Assembly (NCBI GenBank): GCA_022315425.1
Contig: JAIUPT010000034.1
Location: forward strand, 496,001-560,000
Direction of reading: 5' to 3'
DNA from: Pseudevernia furfuracea
Lineage: Eukaryota; Ascomycota; Lecanoromycetes; Lecanorales; Parmeliaceae
DNA: 64,000 bases
The notes beneath the pieces are model-generated. The model was given only the letters and a program-made list of their open reading frames with translations. It ran no database searches and was not told the DNA's origin. The position numbers and the translations under genes are program-made. Of the stretch, positions 1-9,844 are shown one piece after another (position 1 is the first letter of the stretch; every line of letters starts with the position of its first letter).

Positions 1-1765
1 TGCAGGATTGGACCGTATTCTCAGGAAGGAGAGCTGGTACCGTGTCTTTGCGAAAAGAGGTTCCCTTGGTCATTGGTCGTCAATCTAATGATCTTCAAGC
101 ACAACCAACACCTTCTCTAATCACGAACATCTCCTTGCATGGGAGTCAATGCCTCCTCAAACACTCATATATGTTCTCTGTGTAGCTCGAAGCTTTTGTG
201 ATACTTGGCCATTCGTGGTGTGTATGAATGGGATTGAATGCCCCGATCGCTGCCGGCCAATTTGGTGACGAGACGTACTACAAGAGCGAGAATGTCCATT
301 CAACCTTTCCCGACCCCCTTTGTACCCTCTAGACTTGTCATGGTACAAGATAATATGGGCTGGGGGCGCGGACTAGTCAGTAGTGGAAAGCTTGCCGAGA
401 CTGTGGGAAGACCACTACTAATATTGTTAGACGTATCTTCAGTACTGAGACCCTCCAAACCACTCTGATCATTGGCTTCGAAGGCTCTGAGAGAGCTCTC
501 CGAGGATTGCTGCCGGAGAGGCTGTCTTCACAATCTCGAAGTGTCAATATTTGAGGACTACGAGCTTGCATCGACAGCCCCTCCGACAGCAATCCTCGAA
601 GAGCTCTCAGAGAGCCCAGAGTGGCGGCAAATTCATGGCTATACCAAATAATTGATTTTCAGGGGGAGACCCTCTGAACCCCTCTGGGGGCCCTTCTCGC
701 ACAGACAGAACCTTCAGGTGAGAGATCATTAAAAGAATAAAGCGACGATGGAGCTCTATGACTGCACTCTCTATATATGGCGTATTAGATGACTAGGCTA
801 TGTCAGAAACACGTCATTAAACGACTTATTAACAGGTCGTTGTGCACGAGACTTGTTCAAAAGAGTGTGATAGAGTACTGACATGAAATGTGATGTAGGA
901 TCATGATGTAGCTTCATTCAGGGGGGTGAGAGTATTCAGAACATGAAAATTCTACAGAAATTCTACGAAAACCAGGGTTCAGTAAAATGCAGGTGAAGGC
1001 GAGGGTACTCTAGCCAATTAGAGGCCTCGGGCGACGTCTGGGCGATCTCAGATCTAAAGCCCTGGTCTTGAGCATTATTGAGGAACCTTGACAATCGAGC
1101 ACCCTCTCAAGCATCAAGTCTCATTAAAAATGAACTTATCAGCGGAGCTTGAGGAGCTTATGGATAGGATCGAAGGTGAAGAAAACTAAACCCCCAGTAC
1201 GAAAGACTTGTGATGCCTCGAGGAGTGCCGTAATCCGTCCAGCCTCCGCCGAAATCCTTGGCTCGAAGTTTCCGACACCTCGAAACGGAGTCTTATATCT
1301 CAAACGCAGGGGTATAGTTTGTTGTGACAGTGAAAGGGAGACGGGGAATCTGCTGGTGGTGCTGGGATGGTATTAGTTAAAGAGCTGGAAAATGATTGGT
1401 GGCTTCTTGCATATTATAAGGTGCGGGAAGATGCATCTTGACTCGATCTTTTGCCCGCGAGTCAACAAATCATCATCTCTCCTAATAATAATAATACTCA
1501 AAAGTCCTAACCTCGCAAAACAGTGTTTTTATCTTAGCTTTCAAAACTCGGCAGAGCAAATTATATAATTTCACCTCATTTTCAGGCAGGATGGGCATGT
1601 GATGACGACATCCACTGTTTTCGACTAAGAGTAAAAGCATCAAGCCTTTCTACCTTACTCTTCGTGTGATAACCATTCCCTCTTCACGTGACGTTACCTC
1701 CTGAACGTCGTTCTTTCGCGAATTGCCCACCATTGCCATTTGCGTCCCCATCGTCCATATCCCCT
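1..1765. other. Non-coding stretch upstream of the cryptochrome gene
   Basis: I recognise no gene here. Reading frames are short and lack any family resemblance on either strand. The stretch holds a long inverted repeat (listed separately) and, in its last 300 bases, what should be the promoter and 5' leader of the cryptochrome gene, including a CACGTGACGT motif at about 1685-1694 that combines an E-box with a CRE-like half site. Confidence 0.5.
483..616. repeat. Inverted repeat with about 43-base arms
   Basis: Bases 483-525 are nearly the reverse complement of 573-616, separated by about 47 bases. Both arms hold GAGAGCTCT and a block around GAGGATTGCTG. As DNA or RNA this would fold into a long imperfect hairpin. 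It has no coding capacity and lies in otherwise featureless DNA, so it could be a small foldback element (MITE-like) or a structured RNA. I cannot tell which. Confidence 0.7.
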
Positions 1766-3592
1766 ATGTCTCCCTCTCGTATTCTTATATATCTCTTAAG
1801 GCGAGATCTACGCCTCGCTGACAATCCTATCTTCACCGAAGTGTCCAAAACCTTTCAGCAGTCCCAACATCCCTACACCCATTTCCTTCCCATTTACATA
1901 TTCGCCGCACAGCAGATAGAAGTTTCCGGCTTCCTTACTTCCGATGGCGAGCGTTCACCTTTTCCGGAGGCTCGATCCAATGTTGCTGGGTTCTGGAGAT
2001 GCGGCCATCACAGGGCCAAATTCCTCGCAGAGAGTGTTTGGGATTTGAAAAGGTCGTTGCACAATATCGGTAGTGGCCTGGAGATTCAAGTCGGGTTGGC
2101 AGGGCAGGTAATCCAGGAATTGCTCAATGCGTTCAAGAAAGAGAACGCCGAAGTCGTCGCGGTTTGGATGACAGACGAAGAAGGTGTGGAAGAAAAGAGG
2201 GAAGAGCGAGATGTCAAGGAGGCTGCCGAGAAGGCGGGAACCGAATTCAAGCTGTGGACGGATGAAAAATACTACATAGATGATCGAGACATTCCATTTC
2301 GAAACCCTAGAGATTTGCCCAATATCTTCACGTCCTACAGGAAGCAGGTCGAACCTCTCAGAGAAGCCCCTCGTCGAGTCCTTCCTCCCCCTTCGAAATT
2401 GCCACCTCTGCCACCTTCAATACCCTCTCAACCCCATCCTTTCACAATACCGACAACAGTCGAAGACACCATCGCAAAACTTCACAAACCTTTGGATCCA
2501 AATCTCGGTCTTTCCAACCCTCCAACATGGCCTCCAAAGGCAATCTCTGCGCATCCTTTCCATGGCGGAGAAGCAGCTGGACATCAACGCATCCGCCATC
2601 TCGTCACCAGCGGCAGTATGACCACCTATAAAGACACCCGCAACGGCATGCTGGGGCTAGACTTTTCGACCAAACTGTCCGCCTGGCTCGCACTTGGTTG
2701 TATCACAGCTCGCCAAATTCACGAGTACCTGTTGAATTTCGAAGACGGTAAGACAGACCTTGGCAAAGGGGTGCACGGATATGGGAAAGGCGAGAACAAG
2801 GGGACTGCAGCAGTACGGTTTGAGCTACTATGGAGAGACTATTTCCGATTGACGACCCGTAAATTTGGGCCTCAACTTTTCAGGATTCAAGGTTTCAAGA
2901 ATGACACGTCAACTTCGTGGGAATACCCACAGAAGGAAAAAGAAAGTCAACGAAGATTGACTCGCTTTCTTGAAGGCACGACGGGCACAGGACTCATCGA
3001 CGGTAGCATGAGGGAGCTGTTTCTCACAGGCTATACAAGTAACAGGTGCAGACAAAACGTCGCCTCTTTCCTAACAAAACATATGTGTATGGATTGGAGG
3101 ATTGGCGCTGAGTATTACGAAAGCTTGCTCACAGACTATGACCTCAGCTCAAACTATGCCAATTGGCAATATCTGGCAGGGGTTGGGAATGATCCGAGGG
3201 AAGCAAGGGTGTTCAATCCTGTCAAGCAATCCTACGATTACGATCTGCACGGTGACTACATCAAAAACTGGGTCGTGGAATTACGCGCTTTGGACGACCC
3301 TCAGGTTATCTTTCAACCCTGGAAGATGACCGACGAAAATAAAGCGGAACTGAAGCTGGAAGGCGTTGAGTGGATTGAGCAGCCCCTGAAAAAGATCGAG
3401 TTCCACGTTGGAAGGAATGCTGGCAGAGGTGGCCGAGGCGGAGGCAAGGGAGGGAAGGGAGGGAAGGCCGGTGGCAGTCGAGGTGGTCTTGGAGGGGGAG
3501 GAGGATATCATGGAAGAGGGAGAGGCGAAAAGTCAAGGGGTCAGAGTCGGAAAGGAGGAGTAGACAGAGCAAATGGTTTTATAGATGATTGA
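1766..3592 (+). CDS. Cryptochrome DASH (CRY-DASH)
   Basis: Intronless 608-residue protein of the photolyase/cryptochrome family. CRY-DASH proteins bind FAD plus an antenna chromophore and repair or sense UV-damaged, mainly single-stranded, DNA under blue light. Seen in order: an N-terminal photolyase domain opening SRILIYLLRRDLRLADNPIF; the FAD-binding half with WLALGC (about residue 306), FELLWRDYFR (about 352), TGYTSNRCRQNVASF (about 420), DWRIGAEYY (about 442) and NYANWQYLAGVGNDPR (about 463), the classic DASH signature; and a Gly/Arg-rich RGG-like tail (about 550-600) often seen in fungal CRY-DASH and suited to nucleic-acid contact. The ATG at 1766 is chosen because it immediately precedes the conserved first strand; the frame is open farther upstream but has no earlier ATG. 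Some DASH proteins have NRGRQ where this one has NRCRQ. Confidence 0.95.
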   Translation: MSPSRILIYLLRRDLRLADNPIFTEVSKTFQQSQHPYTHFLPIYIFAAQQIEVSGFLTSDGERSPFPEARSNVAGFWRCGHHRAKFLAESVWDLKRSLHNIGSGLEIQVGLAGQVIQELLNAFKKENAEVVAVWMTDEEGVEEKREERDVKEAAEKAGTEFKLWTDEKYYIDDRDIPFRNPRDLPNIFTSYRKQVEPLREAPRRVLPPPSKLPPLPPSIPSQPHPFTIPTTVEDTIAKLHKPLDPNLGLSNPPTWPPKAISAHPFHGGEAAGHQRIRHLVTSGSMTTYKDTRNGMLGLDFSTKLSAWLALGCITARQIHEYLLNFEDGKTDLGKGVHGYGKGENKGTAAVRFELLWRDYFRLTTRKFGPQLFRIQGFKNDTSTSWEYPQKEKESQRRLTRFLEGTTGTGLIDGSMRELFLTGYTSNRCRQNVASFLTKHMCMDWRIGAEYYESLLTDYDLSSNYANWQYLAGVGNDPREARVFNPVKQSYDYDLHGDYIKNWVVELRALDDPQVIFQPWKMTDENKAELKLEGVEWIEQPLKKIEFHVGRNAGRGGRGGGKGGKGGKAGGSRGGLGGGGGYHGRGRGEKSRGQSRKGGVDRANGFIDD

Positions 3593-3924
3593 ATAATAGC
3601 CTGTCAGCTATCAAGATAATCGGCACGTGAGAGTTTAGATACTTTATTACAGGCACAATCCACTATAAGGAAGGACTAAACGATACATCTGCATTATAGT
3701 AAAAGCGCACCTCAATGCAGTAATCATGGGCCCGTTGCTGGCCAATCGAGCAGTCTAGCATATCTGTAAGGGATCTTGAAATATTTACGAAGAAACTCGT
3801 AGCTATTGTCAACAAAACCGCAATTGTAGTCGATAATCAATACATGCTGAGTTTGAAAGAGGCAGGCAGTATGCGGCAGACTCTCGACTCGAAAGTCACC
3901 GGTGCCATTTTGAAATTGGAAAAA

Positions 3925-3966
3925 GGAGAAGGAGAAGGAGAAGGAGAAGGAGAAGGAGGAGGAGAA
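3925..3966. repeat. GGAGAA microsatellite
   Basis: Six-base GGAGAA units run in tandem in the interval between the cryptochrome and nucleoporin genes. It creates a Glu/Gly-rich shadow reading frame that I do not regard as a gene. Confidence 0.85.
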
Positions 3967-4181
3967 GGAAAAGCTGAGGAGATAGGCCAAAGCAGAACCT
4001 CCCCGATTCTTATGATAGTGCGAAGAAGAGGTGCCCAATTGTGGCAATTGTGGCGTGTTCATGTTCTCGGCAAGCCTTTCACGTGACAGTCTCAGCCCTA
4101 TCAGTATCCGCTAGCTTAGTGTCTTTATCCGAAATACCTGCACGCGTATGTAGCACCTCGCGAACTCAAAAGAGATCAAAG

Positions 4182-5510
4182 ATGATGCCTGGGGCGCCAA
4201 CGCAATTCCATGCGGTTCCTTTCGAGGAGCGAGCCCCCGATGGCAAAGGAGGCAAGCTACCATTCGCGCTTGAGTACCCCAGTGGCCACCCTGATGCTCC
4301 GCGTGTTCAGAAACGCTTCGTTGAAGAGAAAGGCTCATTCGGCAAATCAACACGACGCAAGACTCCATCGAGAACGAGAAGTGCAACTCCAGCGAAGAAA
4401 GAGATCAATACTACCTTGGATGGCTTTGTGTCAGCCTTGAAATATGATACTCAGAGAGCCATTGAGTCCCAGCAGCAGGCGACTGCAACTACACGAACTC
4501 AGAGTGACGGCAATGTTGCCTCACACCATCGCCCCTCACACAACAAGGAGCCGACACAGATCGTTGTGTTCGGCTTCACTCCAAGTACACAATGGGCGGC
4601 TATCGATACCTACGAGAAGGTTTCTCATGGCATGATCTGCGAGGATTACGCCCGTCGACCACCAGCCGAACTGCGAAGATATCCCAACACCCTCAGCTCA
4701 CCTTCTGTCCACCCGAGAAAATTGACTGATCCAGAGCGTGAGCTGGCTAGGCACTATGCTGGAGGTGAAAGCTGGGTGCGACTCACCTGCGATTCAGCAG
4801 AAGCCGCGGACCGAGCCGTGGAGATGTCACCACAACAGATTTATGGGCACTGGGTGTACGCCGAGCTATATAACGGTACGCGGCCCGAAACTGACGAGCC
4901 CATTCCAGTCCGAGAAGAAGACCAACAGCGAGAATCCTTTGGCAGCCCAAAACCTCCACGTAGGCCTTCACAGTCACTGAGTGCCGCCTTCTCGCAGCAT
5001 GCGATCAATCAGCAACGACCATCGTCTACACTTCCGAGGTCTTTCGGCATGCCCGCTACAACAAAAGCAAACAATCAACGACCCAATGACGCCGTATCAT
5101 CTTCCTCATCTACAGCATCATCAGCCACGGCCACAGGTCCGGATTATCCTAACTTGCGTAACCGTCAACCACCTCAGGCCGAAGAAAACACATCCTCTCC
5201 TGCAGCTCAAGCTTCTACAAATGCATCGATCGCAGGGTCCAACCCTGCCATGATGAGATATTTCAAGGATCGACCGCGCACCGTACTCCGTCCTGCAACT
5301 GAAGCATTCTTACCTCAGCCAACCTGGACCGACCGACAGGTCCAGTGGCTCAGAAGCTGGGGTGTGATTCCTGGTGATTTCATCGGCAATGGACCCCCAC
5401 TCACGGAGAACGGCGACTTTGACTGGTCTAGAGCGAGTTGGTACTGGTGCGTATGGAACTGGATGGACACCTATCTGAACACCAATTTTTGCAATCTAAA
5501 GGACGAATAG
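4182..5510 (+). CDS. Nup53/Nup35-type nucleoporin with MPPN (RRM-like) domain
   Basis: Single-exon, about 442 residues. The family sits in the inner ring of the nuclear pore and bridges membrane and scaffold nucleoporins. The central segment starting TQIVVFGFTPSTQWAAIDTY and continuing through a Gly-Glu-Ser-Trp-Val strand and YGHWVYAELY matches the Nup53-type RRM (MPPN) fold, with the long insertion usual in fungi. It is flanked by Ser/Pro/Gln-rich disordered sequence with only two isolated FG dipeptides (SFGSP, SFGMP). The C-terminal block (about residues 375-442) is rich in Trp (WTDRQVQWLRSWG, SWYWCVWNWMD) and could be the membrane- or partner-binding tail. Start: the paired ATG at 4182/4185 in an A-rich context is preferred over an in-frame ATG at 4041, whose 47-residue extension looks like untranslated leader. 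Family assignment is firm at the domain level; orthology is inferred. Confidence 0.8.
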   Translation: MMPGAPTQFHAVPFEERAPDGKGGKLPFALEYPSGHPDAPRVQKRFVEEKGSFGKSTRRKTPSRTRSATPAKKEINTTLDGFVSALKYDTQRAIESQQQATATTRTQSDGNVASHHRPSHNKEPTQIVVFGFTPSTQWAAIDTYEKVSHGMICEDYARRPPAELRRYPNTLSSPSVHPRKLTDPERELARHYAGGESWVRLTCDSAEAADRAVEMSPQQIYGHWVYAELYNGTRPETDEPIPVREEDQQRESFGSPKPPRRPSQSLSAAFSQHAINQQRPSSTLPRSFGMPATTKANNQRPNDAVSSSSSTASSATATGPDYPNLRNRQPPQAEENTSSPAAQASTNASIAGSNPAMMRYFKDRPRTVLRPATEAFLPQPTWTDRQVQWLRSWGVIPGDFIGNGPPLTENGDFDWSRASWYWCVWNWMDTYLNTNFCNLKDE

Positions 5511-6493
5511 AGAGGAGCTGGCAGTCCGTTCTTAGAGCGTGTGGCGTTGACCACTTTGCATGACGTCGGTTACGACTTGGTATTCGATCCACGCCGACTC
5601 TGTGGGGTTTTCTATCCGCTTCGTACGTTCACGAGCAGCTCTAGGCCTACGAAGCCTTTTCATAGTCCGGCAACCTCATCATACAGCATAGTGTCGAGTC
5701 ATCGTGGACCGGGATGCGTTTCAGCGTCCTCGATTTCAGCGCCTCATCATTCGGCATATCGTGCTGTATTCAAAAGATCCGCGTGGGATTTTCCTTGGGA
5801 AGGCTCGGGTCACGTCTTCTACAGTCGGATTTTTCATGTTAGCCTTCGACTCATCGAACAGAACAAGTCTCGACCTGCATAACGTCATCCCTTTCTTTGT
5901 CAGCCTTCGCAAAGAAAGCTCACTTGCAGAATTGTGGGGAACCAAACGCCGGCATCGCAGGTCTTACCACTGCCCAGTATTCTCAACAGGACTGGCTTCG
6001 GTGCATGTTTGTTGGTTGAAGCTAGGAAGATACAGCACAGTGTAAAGGGCATGGCAGAGTTCACGATATCCTTCCATTCCGAGTCTAGCTACTATTGACT
6101 GACTTCTGTGTCTGCTGGTTGAATCTTGGAGGTATTACGAGCTCCATGGCATGGCAGAACCTGGTACTACTTTGTCCCGAATGTTACTGGTCTCGACTGA
6201 CTTGGTGAATCTCGGGTGGTTGGTATTGGAGATAGGATTAGCACTTAGGTCTAGTCACGAATGGAATTCGCTTCAAATTCATGAACTGACCCTATTTACA
6301 TAGCCATGAACCAAACAGTCAGGACGGAAGGATATTCTTCCAACTAATTCTTCGTCTTCTTCTTCTTCTTCTTCTTCTTCTTCCACGTGTCTACTCTTGC
6401 GTATGACAAATGCAAAGCATAGGATTAGACAGGACCATTCTCAGCAACATCAGAATTCAGGCCCCTACGCTGGAGACTTAAACAAAAACTCGC
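5511..6493. other. Intergenic interval between two convergent genes
   Basis: No gene recognised. Frames up to 113 codons occur at 5541-6045 but have no recognisable domain and are probably 3' untranslated sequence of the nucleoporin gene. The stretch lies between the 3' ends of the nucleoporin (+) and the pyruvate carrier (-) and contains the CTT microsatellite. Confidence 0.5.
6350..6383. repeat. CTT microsatellite
   Basis: About ten CTT units in tandem, just beyond the 3' end of the pyruvate-carrier gene and followed by a CACGTG hexamer. Confidence 0.85.
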
Positions 6494-7174
6494 TCATTTA
6501 ACAGCCTTTTGGGCCGCACCCTCGGGGTCTCTTGCAATGCCCTGGACCGTGTTTGCTACCTCTTTCGCGTCCTTCTCCGCGATTTGCCCAGCTGACACAG
6601 CGTCCTGGCTCCGTTGATACATCAAGATCCGAGTCACTTGCGTAATACCTACACATCCTAGGAAAAAATTTACGGCAGCTAGTCTGAGAGGGTTGTTAGT
6701 CTCAGTGGAAAGAAAATTCCAAGATTGATGAATGTTCGTACAGGAGGTTTCGCGGTTTAATGACGAAACACCACCGGGTCCAAATCACGCCGGTGGCTGT
6801 GAGAGCGATGTTCTGGGTAAGGGAGAGACTCTCAGCTGGTCGAGCAAAGTCACTAATGCCGGCGAGGACGATGCTCCACTGTCCCAAAGTCAATTGCAAT
6901 GTTCCATTGGTATCACGGAGCGTTTTCGTAGGCGTACCTTCATGACCGGGGCCCTTAGAAGGTGTTAGTAATGGACTACTCGTACAGTAAAAGCTCCTTA
7001 CCAGAAATGCACAGTCTTAACACCCACAGGACTGTTCCACAATCGCTGAAGGATTCCTTCAGGGGCGGCTGTGGTCGCATCTACAGTCTGGTACCTTCTC
7101 CCCAATGGCTTTTTAGTAAAAGTGCGGGAGAACCTCGCACTCTGGAAGAATCGCAGACCAGCTCGTGAAGACAT
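6494..7174 (-). CDS. Mitochondrial pyruvate carrier, MPC2-type subunit
   Basis: Four exons that I assembled: 7174-7002, 6953-6938, 6878-6742 and 6683-6494, giving 171 residues. MPC subunits pair in the mitochondrial inner membrane and import pyruvate for the TCA cycle. Family hallmarks appear in the right order across splice joins: SPVGVKTVHFWAPVMKW (built from three exons), AGISDFARPAESLS, ATGVIWTRWCFVIKPRN and AAVNFFLGCVGITQVTRI. The MKW and ARPAE blocks match the MPC2/MPC3 branch rather than MPC1. The N terminus is basic and Ser/Arg-rich, in keeping with mitochondrial delivery. Introns are 48, 59 and 58 bases; the first has a perfect TACTAAC branch site and isolates a 16-base micro-exon. 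It diverges from NDUFA2 over a short shared promoter. Confidence 0.93.
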
Positions 7175-7351
7175 GTTGACAGGGTGAACAGCAGCGATGT
7201 CTAGCTAATGAAATTAATGATGGGGGTCGGCGAGCTCAAGCAAAAGTTGGAGTCGTCAGTCAGCCGGAAGTACATTTAATCTCCGGCACTAGAGCTTGCT
7301 AATCGGCGATGCTCGAACCCCAGGTTTGCCTTCAATCGATACCAATCCATC
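7175..7351. promoter_or_regulatory. Shared bidirectional promoter, MPC2-type gene / NDUFA2
   Basis: Only 177 bases separate the two start codons of divergent genes for mitochondrial proteins, so both promoters and both 5' leaders must fit here. I see no clear TATA box; there are AT-rich patches (AATGAAATTAATGA) and a GC-rich core. An upstream ATG at 7309, out of frame with and overlapping the NDUFA2 start, may lie in its leader. Confidence 0.6.
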
Positions 7352-7800
7352 ATGTCGGGCAAATATGCCTTCACCAAGTCCCTCAAGGAGATGCGCTTCC
7401 TCTTCTGCCAGACTTCGGACCACAGTGCAGCTACAAGGTTCGAGCAACCGCATTTCTAGTAAACGCCCAGACTAAAAAGGCGCTCGATTCAGGTCGTTTC
7501 TTACCAGAGCTTATCCCACCATGAAAAAGAACAATCCGCATACGCCAATTATGCTAAGAGAAGCTTTGAATATTGAACCGGTTGTTTTCGCCAGATATGG
7601 TGAGCTTTGGTCCTTGCACTGGGTTTGGGCCCGAGCTAATGCATACACGCAGAATATGGCAAGGAAAAGCGGGAATCACTGAGTGGTAGGATACCCTTGG
7701 AGTTGGAGATCGGACTTCCAAGGTTGACCGATACTTTGAAGGTCTCAACGACAAAGAGATTGAAGAAAAGATAACGGGTTTAGTCAAGGAGCCATTGTAA
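7352..7800 (+). CDS. NADH:ubiquinone oxidoreductase subunit NDUFA2 (B8, thioredoxin-like)
   Basis: Four exons assembled by eye: 7352-7437, 7493-7599, 7653-7685 and 7742-7800; 94 residues, the usual size. This is an accessory subunit of complex I on the matrix arm with the L51/S25/CI-B8 thioredoxin-like fold. Visible family features are KYAFTKSLKEMRFLFCQTS, HSAATRSFLTRAYPTMKKNN, PHTPIMLREALNIEP, ARYEYGKE and the ending KEIEEKITGLVKE. Introns are 55, 53 and 56 bases. For the last intron the acceptor at 7740-7741 was chosen because an AG 20 bases earlier would hit a stop at once, while this one restores the conserved tail. Confidence 0.93.
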
Positions 7801-8230
7801 ATAGGAGGGAGAAGAAAAAAATGGAGCTTGGTCTCTTGAAGACAATCTCTGTTACAGGGATTCATTGAGTTCGAAATCACGTCTTTTATAAGTCTCTTAC
7901 CTTCAGAGCTCGGATTAGAAGTCTCTACTAATGTTTAAATCCGCACACTTGGGGTCTTTAGCCATCGAAGCTTGCTTTTCTTGGTGCCTCCGCTTTCTCA
8001 TGTTGCAAATTTGGGAGGGTCTTTGTGTGCTAGGCTTGCGTTTCTCTTGGTTTCCAGACTTGTCAATAACCTACATATGGGGTTCGTTTGCCACTTAAGG
8101 TCGCCTTTGAGGCTTTTCATCTATTGATATTGTACATTCGGAAATCTCTGCTTCCGCGTTATGCCAACCAAAAACCTCGTCGACCCTCGGGAGAATTCTT
8201 TTGAGGCATCGGTGGCTTCGATTTGAATCT
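7801..8230. other. Intergenic interval between convergent genes
   Basis: The 3' flanks of NDUFA2 (+) and of the broken dioxygenase gene (-). T-rich runs and short inverted stretches occur, but I see no gene. Confidence 0.5.
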
Positions 8231-9310
8231 CTAACTAGCCGCCACTTCGCCGAACCTGTATTGAGCCCAACTTATAGACCCTTCCTTCAAGGTCACAACC
8301 GCTCCCCAACGTCGTCCCCTGCTGCACCTGCACTGACAAAGATGGGTAGCAAATGATCAAATGTTGGATGTGCTTGCCTCGCATCTGGTCGCCTCAGGAG
8401 GTTTGCCATCTTCTGCTTTCGCTCTGTAGGAAGACTGGTGGCGGCGTATTTCAAGGCCTCATCGAAGCTGCTCGTGTACGGAATCGGCCGGCATGTTCCG
8501 AATCGAAGATCGCGGAGATTGTGCACGGCCATACCAGAGACGATGATGGCAATGTGTTGCGAGCGAAGGTTGGCCACCGCTTCGGCCCAGATTATAATGC
8601 TGGTCAGGGTCTTCAGAAGAGAAGAGGGAGACTTGCACGATGGGTACGTTCAAAGAGTTCTTTTCTGGATCAAAAGCCACCTCAAAGCTCGCCCAAACTC
8701 CATGATCGATGCCTCTTTCGACCGCTTCAATCTCGATGTCGCGTGATCGGAGCGAATCTATGACCTTCCCAGCTATTTCCTTACTGCCAACGTTTGGGTA
8801 GTTCTCTTCGCCAAATGTCAGCATCTCTAGCCTTCTCGCAAACAATCGGCTACTTGCGGGGTGGATCATCTTTGGAATAGTGTCTCGGAAACCCATAGAA
8901 ACTGCATTCGGGTCAATCTTCGATCGAGAAGGACGTGATATGGCCTTTTGATTCCAGCTTACTCATAAATTAAATCCGCATTCTCCTTCGTGTTGGCTTG
9001 GTTTTGTTTTCTACGTCTGCCTGCCAGTGTGCAGAGAAGAGAACTACGCCCTTAGGCTTGACTTTCGTTGTGATATCTTTGCCTATGTCCTGCAGTTTCC
9101 GGTAGACTGGGTGATGAACATCATAAATGGTATTGGGCTGGCCTCTACGGGTTAGCGGAGTACGTATTTGCGGGAGCGAGGACGATTACTGCTGACTCCA
9201 TCATGGGAAAGGCTGTGATGAAGGGTTAGTACGAAGTAAAAGGTGAGGATCTTATCGAGCACAGGAGACGGAGAACGGACGCACAAGAAGATCGGGGTCT
9301 TGGCTGCCAT
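8231..9310 (-). pseudogene. Class III extradiol ring-cleavage dioxygenase (LigB / DOPA-dioxygenase-like), frame-disrupted
   Basis: Conserved LigB-family blocks appear in order on the minus strand: AAKTPIFFLSHDG, YDVHHPVYRKLQDIG, VKPKGVVLFSAHWQAD, NADLIYDFYGFPRHY, NYPNVGSKEIAGKVID, RGIDHGVWASFEVAF, VPIVQVSLFSSEDPDQHY, IIVSGMAVHNLRDLRF, AHPTFDHLLPIFVSAGAAG and GSISWAQYRFG. His residues in SHDG, SAHWQ, DHGVW and AVHNL fit the metal and catalytic sites. Good splice sites give introns 9284-9213, 9189-9143 and 8962-8902, plus a GC-AG intron 8857-8806. Three single-base indels remain that no sensible intron removes: about 8991-9000 (one base missing), 8575-8583 (one extra) and 8294-8298 (one missing, in a Leu-Trp-Thr segment). 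Either a recent pseudogene or consensus error. Such enzymes cleave catechol-type rings, DOPA among them; substrate unknown. Confidence 0.85.
8806..8857 (-). other. GC-AG intron in the dioxygenase gene
   Basis: The donor is GCAAGT, the standard form for GC donors, with a GCTGAC branch-like site before a GAAG acceptor; 52 bases. Removing it skips an in-frame TAG and joins FYGFPRHY to NYPNVGSKE in the correct frame. Confidence 0.75.
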
Positions 9311-9844
9311 TACTGTTGTAGGGGAGATGCTTGCGGCACTTTTGAGCATGGGCAATGTTTGAGAGTAAAAATTGGCAACCGTCGGGATGCGGAGGCCGAG
9401 GAGCCGAGAGAGTCAGATACCTTGCTCGCTGCAAAACAGCGCGCCGTTGTGATGACACGGATCACTAACAATCTCCACGCCGTAAGCAAGGTTTCTCGCC
9501 CCGTGGAGACAAAGCGCCTAGGTAAGCATCGTTCGTTAATCTTGTTGACTTGATACCAACGTTCAGGAGAATTGAAGTGAAAGCCATCAGCCAAAACTGC
9601 TAAATTTTGACAGCTAGCCTGATTTTCGATATCTATTCAACAGTGCAGAGAATGCTTCACAGAGAGCTTCAAAATTACTTTCAGGCAAGACTTCTAGACA
9701 CCAACGGTGCTTCATTCAACTTTCTAGCAAGTTAAGTCAGTATGATATACACAAGCCACCATGGTCGATGGTGCTGCTCATCCTCACGGTTTCCAAGTAC
9801 GTCGTCGTGGATGGCTCGATCAGTGTGTCTCAATTCCACCATGA
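9311..9844. other. Interval between the SKT5-like gene and the dioxygenase
   Basis: It holds the 3' flank of the SKT5-like gene and the promoter of the downstream dioxygenase on the same strand. Another in-frame ATG of the dioxygenase frame lies at 9349-9347. Other reading frames here have no recognisable product. Confidence 0.45.

Noticed and set aside
1688..1765. A longer N terminus for CRY-DASH beginning at a GTG.
   Set aside because: GTG is not a normal nuclear start in fungi, and the extension is low-complexity; the first ATG at 1766 meets the conserved domain directly.
4041..4181. Upstream in-frame ATG for the nucleoporin.
   Set aside because: The 47 extra residues show no family similarity and the double ATG at 4182 has a better context; not excluded.
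5541..6045. Two 113-codon frames downstream of the nucleoporin.
   Set aside because: Overlapping frames without codon or domain support; most likely 3' untranslated sequence.
8438..8763. Plus-strand frames of 102-136 codons over the dioxygenase.
   Set aside because: Antisense shadows of the LigB coding sequence.
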